Shown here piece by piece: positions 1 through 10,810 of a DNA stretch of 64,000 bases. The translations under genes and the position numbers were made by a program. Every line of letters starts with the position of its first letter. Position 1 is the first letter of the stretch. The notes under the pieces were generated by a model. That model searched no databases and was not told where the DNA came from. It worked only from the letters and a program-made list of their open reading frames with translations. Source of the stretch: Dipteris shenzhenensis (Eukaryota; Polypodiophyta; Polypodiopsida; Gleicheniales); the NCBI GenBank assembly GCA_047967505.1, contig CM106538.1, one strand, 5' to 3'.

Positions 1-600
1 CTCTCATTCCCCCTCATCTCTTTCCCCCTTCTCTCATTCGTATAAGCTTTCCCCCTTCTCTATTTCGGCACAAGCTTTCTCTTATGCATGAGCTTATGCG
101 GAAATAGAGAATGAGAGAAGCTTCTCTCATTCTCTATTTCTGCATAAGCTCATTCTCTATTTCTGCATAAGCTTATGCTTATGCATGAGCTTATGCGGAA
201 ATAGAGAATGAGAGAAGCATAAGCGTGCTTCTCTCATTCCCCCTCATCTCTTTCCCCCTTCTCTCATTCGTATAAGCTTTCCCCCTTCTCTATTTCGGCA
301 CAAGCTTTCTCTTATGCATGAGCTTATGCGGAAATAGAGAATGAGAGAAGCTTCTCTCATTCTCTATTTCTGCATAAGCTCATTCTCTATTTCTGCATAA
401 GCTTATGCTTATGCATGAGCTTATGCGGAAATAGAGAATGAGAGAAGCATAAGCGTGAGCTTATGCTTCTCTCATTCTCTATTTTCGCATAAGCTCATTC
501 TCTATTTCTGCATAAGCTTATGCTTATGCTTCTCTCATTCCCCCTCATCTCTTTCCCCTTCTCTATTTCCCCCTTCTCTCATTCTCTATTTCCGCATAAG
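1..600. repeat. 230-bp tandem repeat with GCATAAGC inverted motifs
   Basis: Bases 1-230 recur almost exactly at 231-460, and a third partial copy runs on to about 600. Each unit contains repeated, mutually inverted words of the type GCATAAGCTTATGC and ATAGAGAATGAGAGAAGC, so the block can fold extensively. Matching but shorter GCATAAGC/purine blocks occur at 2898-2935 and 29820-30210, between the two genes of CACTA copies, so this is interpreted as the expanded intergenic middle of the element. Confidence 0.75.
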
Positions 601-811
601 TATAAGCATGAGCTTATTCTCTCTAACTCTTATTCTCTATTTTCCTTTTCTTCCTCTTCTCTTTCCTTTCCCTCTTCTTTCCTTTCCATCTTCTTTCCCT
701 CTTTCCTTTCCCTCTTCTTTCCTTTCCCTCTTCTTTCTTCTTGCCTATGCCTATGCCTATGCCTATGCTTATGTTTGTTTTTTTGTTTTCTATTTTCGTG
801 TTTGTATCTAT

Positions 812-2368
812 GTTAGACATGGGATCACATCTCTCATCCGACGAGTACGGACAGCCTCACAGGAGGAGAGCTCATGATCTATATGCTCCAGAGGACTTTG
901 ATTCCTCTCAGGCGACTACCGCAAGGACTACCCCTGGTCCGACTCCTCTCAAACCTAGCACTACGACTACCCTTGGTCCGACTCCTCTTCCATGTAGCAC
1001 TGCGACTATCCCTCGGGGAACTCCTTTGCTAGCCGCGCATGGCTTTGTCGGGAGTCCAGATGAGTTTGTAGCGCAGATGAGTGATGAGGAGGCAGCGAGA
1101 TTCTTCTCTCTGCTCTCTCAGAGGACCTCAACAATTCCTTCCCCTACACCGATGGGTAGACGTACTACCCAGCCATCCCCTCACGCCCCTTCGACCACGG
1201 GATCATCACCTCCGCATGCCTCTCGCAAGGGAAGGAAGAGTAGGACGGGTGGCTCATGTTGTGCTGACTCGGGAGATGTAGATGAGTCAACACACTCACG
1301 CTCCTTTAGGTCTCCACTTGGTCCGGAGACAGTATCAGTCAGGTCCCTTTCCCTCTCCTACTCCCACTGCTACTCCTCGCTCCAGAAGTGCTCGTGCAAC
1401 TTCCACTCCTTCAGACTTTGCTACCGTAAGTCCCCCTTACTCATCAGGGGATCTCTCCTATCAAATCACATCTGCCGGAGAGATAATAGAAGATAAAAAG
1501 GGCAAAGCAGTGATGGCCGCCATGAGGAGGTTGATGAGTCATCATTTTAAGAGCGGCATAAATACCGATTGGCGGTATCAAGATGCCCAAAAGAAGCAGG
1601 CGGTGATCGATGAGTTAAAACAAAGATACCCTAATCCACCAAATGTGGAGTTTAATGACGATTATATGCGAGAGCACATGGGTTTGGTCCTGAAGCATCG
1701 TAGATCAACCTTGCGTACTTCCATTACAAAGAGGTTGGCTAAACCCAGATGGGCAGACAAAGCTAATTGGAAGTACTTCAAGAAGCAACATAGGGACCAT
1801 CCCGAAATGTTCGAGGGTCAGAGGAGGGCTGCAAAGAGACGGCTGGATGTCGTAGGTACTTCGCACTTTGGTGCAGGTGGATGGTATGCGTTCGAGGCAA
1901 CCGTGGTAAGTCTACTTCTTCTCATTTAATGTATTGTTCTATTTGTTTTACTTACATATTACATGCACTTTAGCTAACTCTAACTCTCGTAAATTAGATC
2001 CACAGCAAGTTGCGATGGGTCGTCTTCCTACAGATGCAGAGACGCGACACGCATTTGGGATAGGAACAAAGCCGTGGTTCATTGAGCAAGAGGAAATGGG
2101 AGCGACGATCGATTGGGCTGAGGTGGCTGCTCGCACGATATAAGTTTACTCCTACTTGTAATCTCACTTTTTAATTTAAGTTCCAATCTAATTTTCGATT
2201 TATATGGTTCACTCTTAGGGTCAAAGCTCAAGCGTCCCATCATCAGAGGCAAGCAATCAACAGGGCCAAGGATCGGACGCAGGTGGCGAGGACGAGGGAG
2301 AAGACGCAGGTGTCGAGGACCAAGGAACAGGCCAACAAGACGAAGATGATTCGGATTCGGATGAGTAG
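812..2368 (+). pseudogene. TNPA-like CACTA protein (Transposase_24 type), copy 1
   Basis: This is the second CACTA gene, by family knowledge a DNA-binding protein that recognises subterminal repeats and assists excision. It starts at MLDMGSHLSSDEYG (812), runs through a Pro/Ser/Thr-rich region with LAAHGFVGSPDEFVAQMSDEE, then a conserved basic domain (about 1480-1915) containing MRRLMSHHFKSG, KQRYPNPPNVEFNDDYMREH, FKKQHRDHPEMFEGQRRAAK and VGTSHFGAGGW, which resembles Transposase_24. Exon 2 (about 1999-2141) begins after an ATTAG acceptor and encodes DPQQVAMGRLPTDAETRH. Exon 3 (about 2218-2368) encodes an acidic tail ending DSDSDE. Compared with copy 3, a 2-bp deletion near 1330 (GAGACAGTAT against GAGACACAGTAT) breaks the frame, so this copy is a pseudogene. 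Confidence 0.8.
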
Positions 2369-2562
2369 TGGTAGTAGCATTTTGTATATCCGCTCATTTG
2401 AGCAATTTTGTATCGCCCTTTTGATAGGGTAGTTTTGTTACAAACACTGTTGTATATGTCCGACATGTATATGCATTTGTACTCATCATTTCATAAGAAC
2501 AATTTTGTATCACCCTGCAAGCAAGGGACATTTTGTTATAAAAAACTTTCTTTTGTAATTAC

Positions 2563-2636
2563 AAAAAAAAAAGATTAGTGGGCTAAACAGGGCCAAAAGG
2601 AAGCCCTGTTTAGCCCCACTAACCTTTTTTTTTTAC
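2563..2636. repeat. Conserved hairpin downstream of TNPA (copy 1)
   Basis: A-tract, then TTAGTGGGGCTAAACAGGGC-type left arm, short loop, and complementary right arm GCCCTGTTTAGCCCCACTAA, then a T-tract. The same hairpin is found at 16193-16260 and 27847-27920, always between the 3' end of the TNPA gene and the subterminal repeats of end A. It may be a bidirectional 3'-end signal or a structural element. The function is inferred only. Confidence 0.75.
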
Positions 2637-2644
2637 TTCTATTA

Positions 2645-2775
2645 ATTGTCGCTATATAGCGACATTTACCAATGTTGCTATATAGCGACGATTAATAGTG
2701 TCACTATATAGCGATGTTTTTAGTGTCGCTATATAGCAACGTTTGCTAGTGTCGCTATATAGCGACGCTTTATAG
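2645..2775. repeat. Subterminal palindromic repeats, end A of CACTA copy 1
   Basis: Five close copies of the 16-bp palindrome GTCGCTATATAGCGAC lie within 130 bp, just inside end A. By analogy with En/Spm they are the likely binding sites of the element's TNPA-like protein. Confidence 0.8.
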
Positions 2776-2856
2776 CGACAGTCCTTTTCCAACGCATTTT
2801 GCGACAGTTATAGCGACGTTTGCACCCGTGAAAAAAAAAATTGTTAATGTACAAAG

Positions 2857-2897
2857 CGTCGGTATTTCCGTCGGAAAATGGCCTATGCCTTGTAGTG
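2857..2897. repeat. CACTA terminus (end A), copy 1
   Basis: The sequence reads CGTCGGTATTTCCGTCGG, then AAAATGGCCTATGCC, then TTGTAGTG, the inverse of CACTACAAGGCATAGGCC at 27638. This fixes the 3' boundary of the TNPA-bearing half at 2897. It is followed directly by ATAAGCATAAGCATAAGAG, which in copy 3 is internal element sequence. Confidence 0.85.
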
Positions 2898-3689
2898 ATA
2901 AGCATAAGCATAAGAGAAGGAAAAACATAATCAAGTAGTGATGGGCATAGCAACCCTCTCTTTCCCTCTCTTCTCTTATTCCCTCTTCTTCCCCTCTTTT
3001 CCTCTTTCCTTCTCTTATGCTAGTGCTTAAGGCGTTAGTTGCAAGCCAATGAAATAATGGAAACAACAAAAGGGAAAAAGACGAAGTACTTTCTTTCCTG
3101 GAAAAGTCCCGCTCAGTGTTTCGTGGATTGGCACTACAAAAAAGAGGAAACATACCATTTTTTCAAGTAACTAGTTAGAGCGAATGAGGAGTTTGGAGAA
3201 GCAACTTTTTCAAAGGGATTCGATTGAGGAGACAAGCATAAGCCTACAAATAGGGAGAAAGCATAAGCGTACAGAGAAGGAAGAGAAATACCAAAAAGAG
3301 AAGAGGTGAGTCTTCTTTCTTTCACCAAATCTCGTTTTTTGTCCTTAACCTCTAAAAATCAAGCATGAAAATTAGCACATAGGCTTAGCAATACAAGGAA
3401 AAACATGCTTCAACACTCACAAAACGAAATCTCACAAAAAATGAACCTACATTGCTTAAAGAGACACACCTTCTTGAAAAAATTCCTTTCACACAAGCAG
3501 AGAGGGAGAAGGGTGGAGAGGGAGCACAAGTGTTGGGAGAGGGGCTGGGTATGGGTGAGGAGTGTGGGGAATAGAGAGGAGGAAAGCGAGGTCATTGAAT
3601 ATAAGGTAAGAGGAGAGACTTTTGCTTTTCCTGGAATAGAGATGTGAAAGATGTCATCGCGTGGGGTTTCGGGTTTTAGCCCCCCAATG

Positions 3690-3795
3690 TCACTCTATAG
3701 CAACGCTGGTCAATCGCTATATAGCGATGTTTATATCTTAAAAGCATCGCTATATAGTGATGAAATAGGACAACATCGCTATATAGCAATGGTTC
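3690..3795. promoter_or_regulatory. Palindromic repeat cluster upstream of tnp2 (copy 1)
   Basis: Three or four GTCGCTATATAGCGAC-type palindromes lie about 110-210 bp upstream of the tnp2 start, away from both termini. The equivalent cluster in copy 3 is at 31085-31205. Since the same motif forms the subterminal repeats, the position suggests regulation of the tnp2 promoter by the TNPA-like protein, as described for En/Spm. That is inference. Confidence 0.55.
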
Positions 3796-3899
3796 AGGGC
3801 ACTTATTATTAGAAGAGAGGAAAGGAGCTCATCGGTGGTTATTTTTTGGATCTTAATAGATTTCCTTATAGCTCATGTTGTGATTTCGGCGGTGTGCAG

Positions 3900-6800
3900 A
3901 TGGAAGGGACAAGTGGAAGCTGATCAGATGATGCGCCAATGCCCGGGAGTGTAGAGTGTCTTACGGAGAGGTTGTATTATCATTGCACTCATTGCAAGCG
4001 AGAAGTACGACATCAATGTCGTATTATCATGCGCCACTTGCAGATGTATGGGGAGGAGCCCGAACCAGTACCCACCATTGGTGTTGCACGTGGTGATGGA
4101 TCATCAGTAAGTCAATGCTATTTGAGTTCTAATTAATATTGCATACCATTATGACACGAAACCTTGAGACAAGATCCTCTATTTACATGAAACCTTGAGA
4201 CAAGATCCTCTATTTACATGAAACCTTGAGACAGGATGAGGGTGGCGAGGGTGCGCATAAACCTTCACACTTTGAGCAAGACTATAGTCTCTCGGATGTG
4301 CCAGATGATGATGAGGGTATGGTGGACATGATGGATTCTATTTTTAGGAGCACTACATCACATGTACATGTGATGTCCGAGAGTCTGAGGTCAATATGCG
4401 AGAGTTACAATCAACACAGTTGTACGAGGGTGCTAGGATTTCTAAACTATGGGCTTGTCTCTCAATCTTGAATCTACAAGCAAAGTATGGGTGGTCAGAT
4501 ACAAGTGTCTCGGCCTTAATGAGGTTGCTTCAAAAGATGTTGCCTGCACCAAATACCATGCTCGCATTAAGAGATGAAGCAAAGAAGATGCTAACAACAG
4601 TGGGTATGGATTATGATGCCATCCATGCTTGCCATAATGACTTTATTCTCTTTCTTCATAAGCATGGAGATTTGGCTAGTTGTCTGAAGTGTGGGGAACA
4701 ACAATATAGAGATGACTTGCAGGGGTGAGCAGATACCAGTAAAGGTCTTAAGACACTTTTTCATCATTGCAAGAATATAGCACATGTTCCAATGCATATC
4801 CATAGCAGAGTTGATGTCTTGGCATGCATCTCATCGTTCCACTGATGACACATTGAGGATTCATGCAGATTATGCAGCTTGGAAGCACATAGACACTTTG
4901 TGAGGGAGCCACGCAACTTACATCTTGGGCTCACCATGGACGGCGTGAATCCTTTTGGGTTACGGTCAACATCTTGGTCGACATGGCCCATAGTCTTGGT
5001 GAATTATAACAATATCCTACCATGGCTAACAATGAAGAAGGGACATCTCATGCTTGCACTACTTGTGCCACGGAAGTACAAGGCCAAAAATATGGACGTG
5101 TACATGGCACCTTTGATAGAGGAGTTACAGATCTTATGGAAAGGAGTGCGGGTCTTTGATATTTCCAAAGCTCTTGGACATACCAATGATATTTTGGTCA
5201 AGGGTATCTTGATGTGGATCATGCATGACTATCCACGATATGGAGAGTGGGCAAGTACGTGGTTATGTCTTTACATGTATATTATAGGACTATGCTTTTA
5301 TGACTGTCTTTCACGTGCATGTCTTATACTAACACATTCATGCATGAGTGCAGGACTTGTTACAAGTGGGTACTATGCTTGTTCTGTTTGTGGACTGCTT
5401 GCATGATACTCCAAACATATGAGAAAAAATATTTATGAAGGTCATGCTCGATACCTTCCGCTGGACCATTTCGCATGTGGAGGTCACCTTGCTCCACTAC
5501 CACCATATTTGAAAGCAAGTGACTGGATTCATTCTTGGAGGGTGAATGGAGAGGAACCTCCTCGTGGTATGAAGAGGCTATCCATCTTTCATGAGCTTCC
5601 TTATTGGGGTCAGTTACAAATCAATCATCTCTTGGATCCCATGCATATCTTCAAGAATGTGGGGGCTACTATTTGGGCACACTTGGTTGGTTCCAAAGAC
5701 TCCAGGAGAGTGCGAGAAGACTTGGGTGCTATGAATAGGATGTCTTTTTTGTGGCCCCAAGTACGTGCTTCAGGAAAAGTTGTCCTCCTAAAAGCAACAT
5801 GGATCCTCTCCAAGAGAGAGGAGGTAGCAGTCAAGGAGGACATTGCCTCTTTTCGAACACCCACAGGGTACATGTGTTGTTTGAAAGGAGCATTTTCAAA
5901 GGACAATAAGCTTAGTGGGCTCAAGTCCCATGATTGGCACAAGGTCTTACAGGTATTCTAAGATGTAGGAATAGTGTACCAATAATCGTGATGTGTTAGT
6001 GTAATTATGATTATGTTATATTATTGACATGACTTCTTTGTTGCTTTGATAGTTCATCCTCCCAATTACAATAAAAGGGTGCTTAAAAGAAAATGTTAGA
6101 AATGCTATATTCAAGATCAGTGGAATTGTGAGGTATGCTTACTATCAAATTGCATTGATTCCATTTTCTTCAATTTAAGCTAAATAATCTGTAGACTGAT
6201 TATGAATATATCTTACATGGGCATGTGAAATAGGTGGACTCCATCGAAGCCATATGCTTGCTTGAGAAGCACTTTCCCTCGAGCATTATGACAACTCAAG
6301 TGCACTTGCTTGTCCACATAGTTGATGAGGTGGCCATTGCAGGTACCATTCATAGTCGGTAGATAATTTTTCTTAAGTGGTATATGAAAACTTTGAAGGG
6401 ATTTGTAATGCAAAGAGTGGGACTAGAAGCAAGCATGGCAAAGGGATGGCTTATGCAAGAGTCATTAGTATATATCACGGAGTTTCTTGCATCCACAGAT
6501 CTTGATATGCCGCAGGCCTGATATAACAAGGATGATGATGGCATCATTGGCGAGGTTCCCCAAGGAAAAGGGATTGAAAGAAAGATGAGCGAAGAGCAAA
6601 TGGAGAAACCCAATAAGTTTTGTATCCTCAACAGTAAGGAGATGCAAAAGTGGATTGAGAGATATGAAGCGGCCAAAGTAGAAAGAATAGTTGCAAGGAA
6701 GAGATTCAGAGTAATTTACAAGCGATCGCAACCATATCCACGAGATCTCACCCTTCTCCCCACTCACATGTCACTTGATTGGCTACAACTGGCTCTACGT

Positions 6801-7819
6801 AAAGCCAAATGTGATGGAGAGACAATAAATGAGCGTGAGCGAGAGTTATCGCCTGGATGTATGATGCATGTTTCTTACCTCTTAACGTAATTAAGTAATT
6901 CTTTGTGGCAATATACGCTATGAAGTAGATGCATCTTCATTGTTTTAATGATGCTCTTTTGCAGTACAAAAAGTTATAGTGCATTATGGTCATATGGATG
7001 ACATTTTCGCATGGAACCCATCGAGTCACGTATGATTGTGGAGTCATGGCTAACTTCACACAAGATAGCCAAGCAAGTGCTTCGGATACCAATCTTCTCT
7101 CCTTGCAATTGGATTATTGTGGGACCATACACAAAATCTATGAAATTGATTTCAAACGATTTAGTATTTTCATTCTTGATGTAAAATAGTTTAGAACTAT
7201 TTACAATGGTCCCCATGCGACAATGAGAAAAGACAGTAGTGGTTTCTTTGCAATAGACTTCACCAAACTTTGGACCGATGAAAGTGATCTTTTGTTCTTC
7301 TCCAGCATTATGAGTAGGTAAATACTAATGATTTAATTAATCGAAGCTTTTGTTTTTAAAGATCCATTGACACATGTACTTAGGCATAATTTCATATATA
7401 TAATTGATGGCATTTGGCATCCATCTTCAATATAGGTGGTTTTTCATCCAGATCTTTCTGATCCAAGATGGTGGTACATGATCCAAGTTGCACCACAAAG
7501 TAAGCAAATTTTTGAAGATAGAGATGTGGATATGGAGATGCCACTACCAATGCCGAATCCAATTGATCCAAATGGATCTAGTGAAGAAGATGAAGATCAT
7601 AATATGAGGCAAGAGTAAGATGCACATAATGACATCATATAGGAGGAAGATGGAGATCATGATATTGAGAAAGAAGATGATCAAGTCTTAGGTGAACGTA
7701 CAATGCTAAAGTATGATGATTATATAGGAGATCAACTCGGTATAGAGTTAGAGATAGACTTGTTTGGCACATTAGACTTGGCTCAGTATGAAGCCGTTGA
7801 TGTAAATGCTCTTCATTGA
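3900..7819 (+). pseudogene. tnp2 transposase of CACTA copy 1 (Transposase_21, DUF4218, DUF4216)
   Basis: This is the CACTA transposase. The N-terminus (MEGTSGS) carries a transposase-associated zinc-binding-like segment CTHCKREVRHQC...MRHL. Exon 1 ends at a GTAAGT donor near 4109. The catalytic region (about 4480-5950) contains KYGWSDTSVSALMRLLQKML, LHLGLTMDGVNPFGLRSTSW, KNMDVYMAPLIEEL and LPYWGQLQINHLLDPMHIFK, matching tnp2 including its two visible Asp motifs (MDG and LDPMH). After an intron (donor 5952, acceptor 6050), a DUF4218 part begins FILPITIKGCLKENVRNAIF. A DUF4216 part (about 6980-7480) has YEIDFKRFSIFILDVK and DPRWWYMIQV. The C-terminus is strongly acidic. Defects include TGG to TGA at codon 8 (copy 3 has Trp), a frameshift near 4383 and stops in the acidic tail. 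Confidence 0.85.
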
Positions 7820-7984
7820 ATTTTTTCATCTCAAACTTGGACATGAATATATGAGCTTCAAACTTGATGTACATGCTTTTGTACTTTTATTCTCTCAAAG
7901 GATCAAACATATATCAAAAGGAAAAAAAACTTGTCATTGGGAAAATCTATCTTTAAAGGTCGGTATGGGAAAAAACACTCTCTA

Positions 7985-8130
7985 TAAAACATCGCTATAG
8001 GAAATTGTCTCAGTGTCGCTATATAACGACCATTCACAAGTCTAGTAAGTGTCGCTATATAGCGACTCTCTTTAAAGGTCGCTATCTAGCAACACTTGTC
8101 TAAAGTCGTATATAGCGACACTTACCTAAT
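7985..8130. repeat. Subterminal palindromic repeats, end B of CACTA copy 1
   Basis: Four to five degenerate GTCGCTATATAGCGAC motifs sit just inside end B, mirroring those at end A. Confidence 0.7.
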
Positions 8131-8149
8131 TCTGCTTTGATTATCGATG

Positions 8150-8215
8150 ATTAGCACCCCGTGTGCGCTAAACGCTAGTGCTTAAGTGTCGGAATAGGGC
8201 TCGTGTGTAGTAATG
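8150..8215. repeat. CACTA terminus (end B), copy 1
   Basis: Ends with the inverse of CATTACTACACACGAGCCC. The homologous ends at 19224 and 24629 read CACTACTACACA, so this copy carries a C-to-T change in the third terminal base. The adjoining GATTAGCACCCCGTGTGCGC block is shared with the other end B copies. Confidence 0.75.
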
Positions 8216-8224
8216 AGATATGGG

Positions 8225-9640
8225 ATCATGTACCACCATCTTGGATCAGAATGATCCGGATGAAAAACCACCTATATTGAAGATGGATGCCAAATGCCAT
8301 CAATTATATATATGAAATTATGCTTAAGTATATGTACCAATGGATCTTTAAAAACGAAAGCTTCTATTAATTAAATCATTAGTATGCACCTGCTCACAAT
8401 GCTCGGGAAGAACAAAAGTATCACTTTTATCGGTCCAAATTTTGGTGGAGTCTATTGCAAAGAGACCACTAATGTATTTTCTCACTGTCGCATGGGGACC
8501 GTTGTAAAAAGTTCTAAACCATTTTACATCAAGAATGAAAATACTAAATCGTCTGAAATCAACTTCATAGATGTCGCGTATGGTTCCACAAAAATCCAAC
8601 TGTGAGGAGAGAAGATTGGTATCCGAAGCACTTGCTCGACTATCTTGTGTGAAGTTAGCCATGACTCCGCAATCATACGTGAGTCTCTTTGAATCGATGC
8701 GTTCCATGCGAAAATGTCGTCCATATGACCATAATGCACTGTACTTTTTGTACTGTAAAAGAGAATCATTATAACAATGAAGATGCATCTATTTTATAGC
8801 GTATATTGCCACAAATAATTACTTAATTACATCAAAAGGTAATAAACTTACATGCATCATACATCCAGATGATAACTCTCGCTCGCACTCATTTATTGTC
8901 TCTCCATCGTGTTCGGCTTTACGTAGAGTCAATTGTAGCCAATCAAGTGACATGTGAGTGGGGAGAAGGGTGAGATCCCATGGATATGGTTGCAATCCCC
9001 TGTATATTACTCTGAATCTCTTCCTTGCATTTATTATTTCTTCTTTGGCGGCTTCATATCTCTCGATCCACTTCTGCATCTCCTTGCTATTGAGGATACA
9101 AAACTTTTTGAATTTTTTCATTTGCTCTTCATTCATCTTTCTTTCAATCAGTTTTCCTTGGGGAACCTTGCCAACGATACAATCATCATCCTTGTTATGC
9201 CAAGCCTATAGCATATCAAGATCCATGGATGCAAGAAACTCCATGATATATACTCATGACTCTTGTACAAGCAATCCCTCTACCATGCTTGCTTCCGGTC
9301 TTGCTCTTTGCCTTACAAATCCCTTCAAAGTTTTCATAAACTGCTTGAGAAAAAACATCCACTAACTATGAAGGGTACCTGCAATGGCCACCTCATCAAC
9401 TATGTGTACAAGCAAGTGCACTTGAGTTGTCATAATGCTCGAGCGAAAGTGCTTCTCAAGCAAGCATACAACTTTGATAAAGTCCACACTACCCTTCTAG
9501 ATGCTCAATATGGAGATCTCTTTTTGAGATATCCACATATTTCACATGCTCATGTAAGATATATTCAGTATCAGTTTACAGATTATTCAACTTAAATTGA
9601 AGAAAATGCAATCAATGCGATTTGATAGTAAGCATACCTC
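8225..9640 (-). mobile_element. Inverted copy of tnp2 3' half (DUF4218/DUF4216 fragment)
   Basis: The minus strand encodes, in fragments, the same tnp2 C-terminal region as 6130-7477: KNIHEEQMKKFKKFC-like and RYEAAKEEIINARKRFRVIY (about 9136-8980), then KKYSALWSYGRHFRMERIDS and CGTIRDIYEVDFRRFSIFIL (about 8788-8520), then LPEHCEQV. The segment starts only ~10 bp after end B and forms a large inverted repeat with copy 1, ~1.35 kb arms around a ~750-bp spacer containing end B. No own terminus is visible at the far side. It passes into polypyrimidine near 9640. Confidence 0.85.
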
Positions 9641-9669
9641 TCTTTTCTTCTTTTCCCCTCTCTTTTTTC

Positions 9670-9918
9670 CTTGGGGGGGTCACTATGTATAAACCCTCTA
9701 TATCACGTGTGTTCAAGAACTATTTCTAAAATCCCTTATTTGTAAAATTTTCATTAATAAAATGTACCCCTTTTCTATACAAATCTGTAAATTTTTCCCC
9801 AAAGTATTTTAAATAGTCTCTAGTTATGTATATTTATTTCTATAAATTTTGGAAAGAAAAAATATCCTTTTGTTGAACTCACGTGATAGGGTTACATATG
9901 ATGAGCGACCCCCTCGAG
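9670..9918. mobile_element. hAT-like MITE, copy 1
   Basis: A 249-bp non-coding element with imperfect ~47-bp terminal inverted repeats beginning CTTGGGGGGGTCAC and ending GACCCCCTCGAG. It is flanked by an 8-bp direct repeat CTTTTTTC (9662-9669 and 9919-9926), an hAT-type target duplication. A second copy lies at 30536-30781 in opposite orientation. Confidence 0.85.
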
Positions 9919-9926
9919 CTTTTTTC

Positions 9927-10335
9927 TTCTCTTTCCATACATGAGCATATGCTCATATGCCCATGCTTTCTCTCTTCCTCTATTTTCCTTCTACTCTTTC
10001 ATCCTCTCTTCTCTCTTCCTCTCTTTCAATTGCTTCCTTCTATTTCTCTCTTTTTCTTCTTTTACCCTCTTTTTTCCACTCTTTTCTTATTTTTCCCTCT
10101 TCTTATGCTTCTTCTTATATGTATGCTTATGCTTATTTCCTTCTCCTTGTTAGATATCAATGCTCCACTCTCGTGTAACTATGCGGGAACTAGTAACTCT
10201 ACTTGTAAGCCCCCCATATGAGGAGAAGGCATTTGAGTAGCTCGGTTATCCGGTAGGTCCTGGTTTGGACACCAGATGGGGGCCATGTGTGGCCTGATGG
10301 TTGGAGGGAGTTGGCACACTGCCAACTATGCTACA
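9927..10335. other. Polypyrimidine and AT/GC-mixed spacer
   Basis: 9930-10150 is CT-rich with ATGAGCATATGCTCATATGC-type words, resembling the purine-rich middle of the CACTA element in inverse. From 10150 to 10335 I see nothing recognisable. No gene is supported. Confidence 0.5.
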
Positions 10336-10810
10336 TGCAAGTGCGGGAAGGCATCCCATGATTGACCGCATTGAGGGTAGACGGAGCATTTCCCGAGGTA
10401 GCCCACTCTCGGGTTACGGGGCCTGTTTGGAGCCCCAGATGATCCTGGATGGTTGTGGGCCGAACGGATATCGTAGGTTAGTTTCTCTATTTTGCACACC
10501 GGTTCTATCATGTGGTCGGTGGCCTATTTCGGGACCGACCCCCAATCGGCAATTTCGGGTGGACTGGGTCGGTCACCCAATTGGGTCTAACCGACTACTA
10601 GTAGTGGCTATATAAGAGCAAGCCTGTGAAGCCCATTTCATCATTGGCTACAACAACCTTGATTCCTTAGCATCCAGCCTCCATCCTCTACTTTTTCCAA
10701 CATGCCGTCGAAGCTTCTCACACAGGAGCGCATGGTTGGGAGGCAGCACCATCTATTGTATCAGTTTTACAGTAATCAAATTTTTTATTCTCGATACTAT
10801 CTGCTTTTCT
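10336..10810 (+). repeat. Left LTR (3' part missing)
   Basis: Begins TGCAAGTGCGGGAAGG and matches 13076-13551 with scattered substitutions. A TATA box CTATATAAGAG lies near 10608, preceded by GC-rich promoter-like sequence. The matching box in the right LTR is near 13351. Confidence 0.85.

Larger units (their letters stand above)
1..8215. mobile_element. CACTA (En/Spm-like) transposon copy 1, rearranged
   Basis: A CACTA-superfamily DNA transposon carrying both typical genes: a TNPA-like gene (812-2368, +) and tnp2 transposase (3900-7819, +). It has two recognisable termini, end A at 2857-2897 (finishing CCTTGTAGTG) and end B finishing at 8215 (GTAGTAATG, one base off the GTAGTAGTG seen in other copies). 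Both termini are 3'-type ends facing left, which is not a normal element layout. In copy 3 the order from end A is TNPA on the opposite strand, then a GCATAAGC/purine-rich middle, then tnp2. Here the end A-TNPA half is inverted, with end A abutting the GCATAAGC middle region (2898 onward). Both genes carry frameshifts or stops, so the copy is not autonomous as it stands. The left limit is outside the window. Confidence 0.85.

Noticed and set aside
3130-3145. CACTACAAAAAAGAGG as another CACTA 5' end
   Set aside because: The homologous position in copy 3 (30306) reads CCCTACAAAAGAGAG in continuous internal sequence, with no subterminal repeats next to it.
3405-3647. 80-aa frame upstream of tnp2 as a small gene
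   Set aside because: No similar frame in the homologous region of copy 3 (30840-31080), which aligns as non-coding leader.
6200-7480. Ulp1 protease region inside the CACTA element
   Set aside because: At first considered because many CACTA elements carry Ulp1, but the motifs (ILPITIKG, YEIDFKRFSIFILD, DPRWW) fit DUF4218 and DUF4216 of tnp2, and there is no HW/CG catalytic pair.
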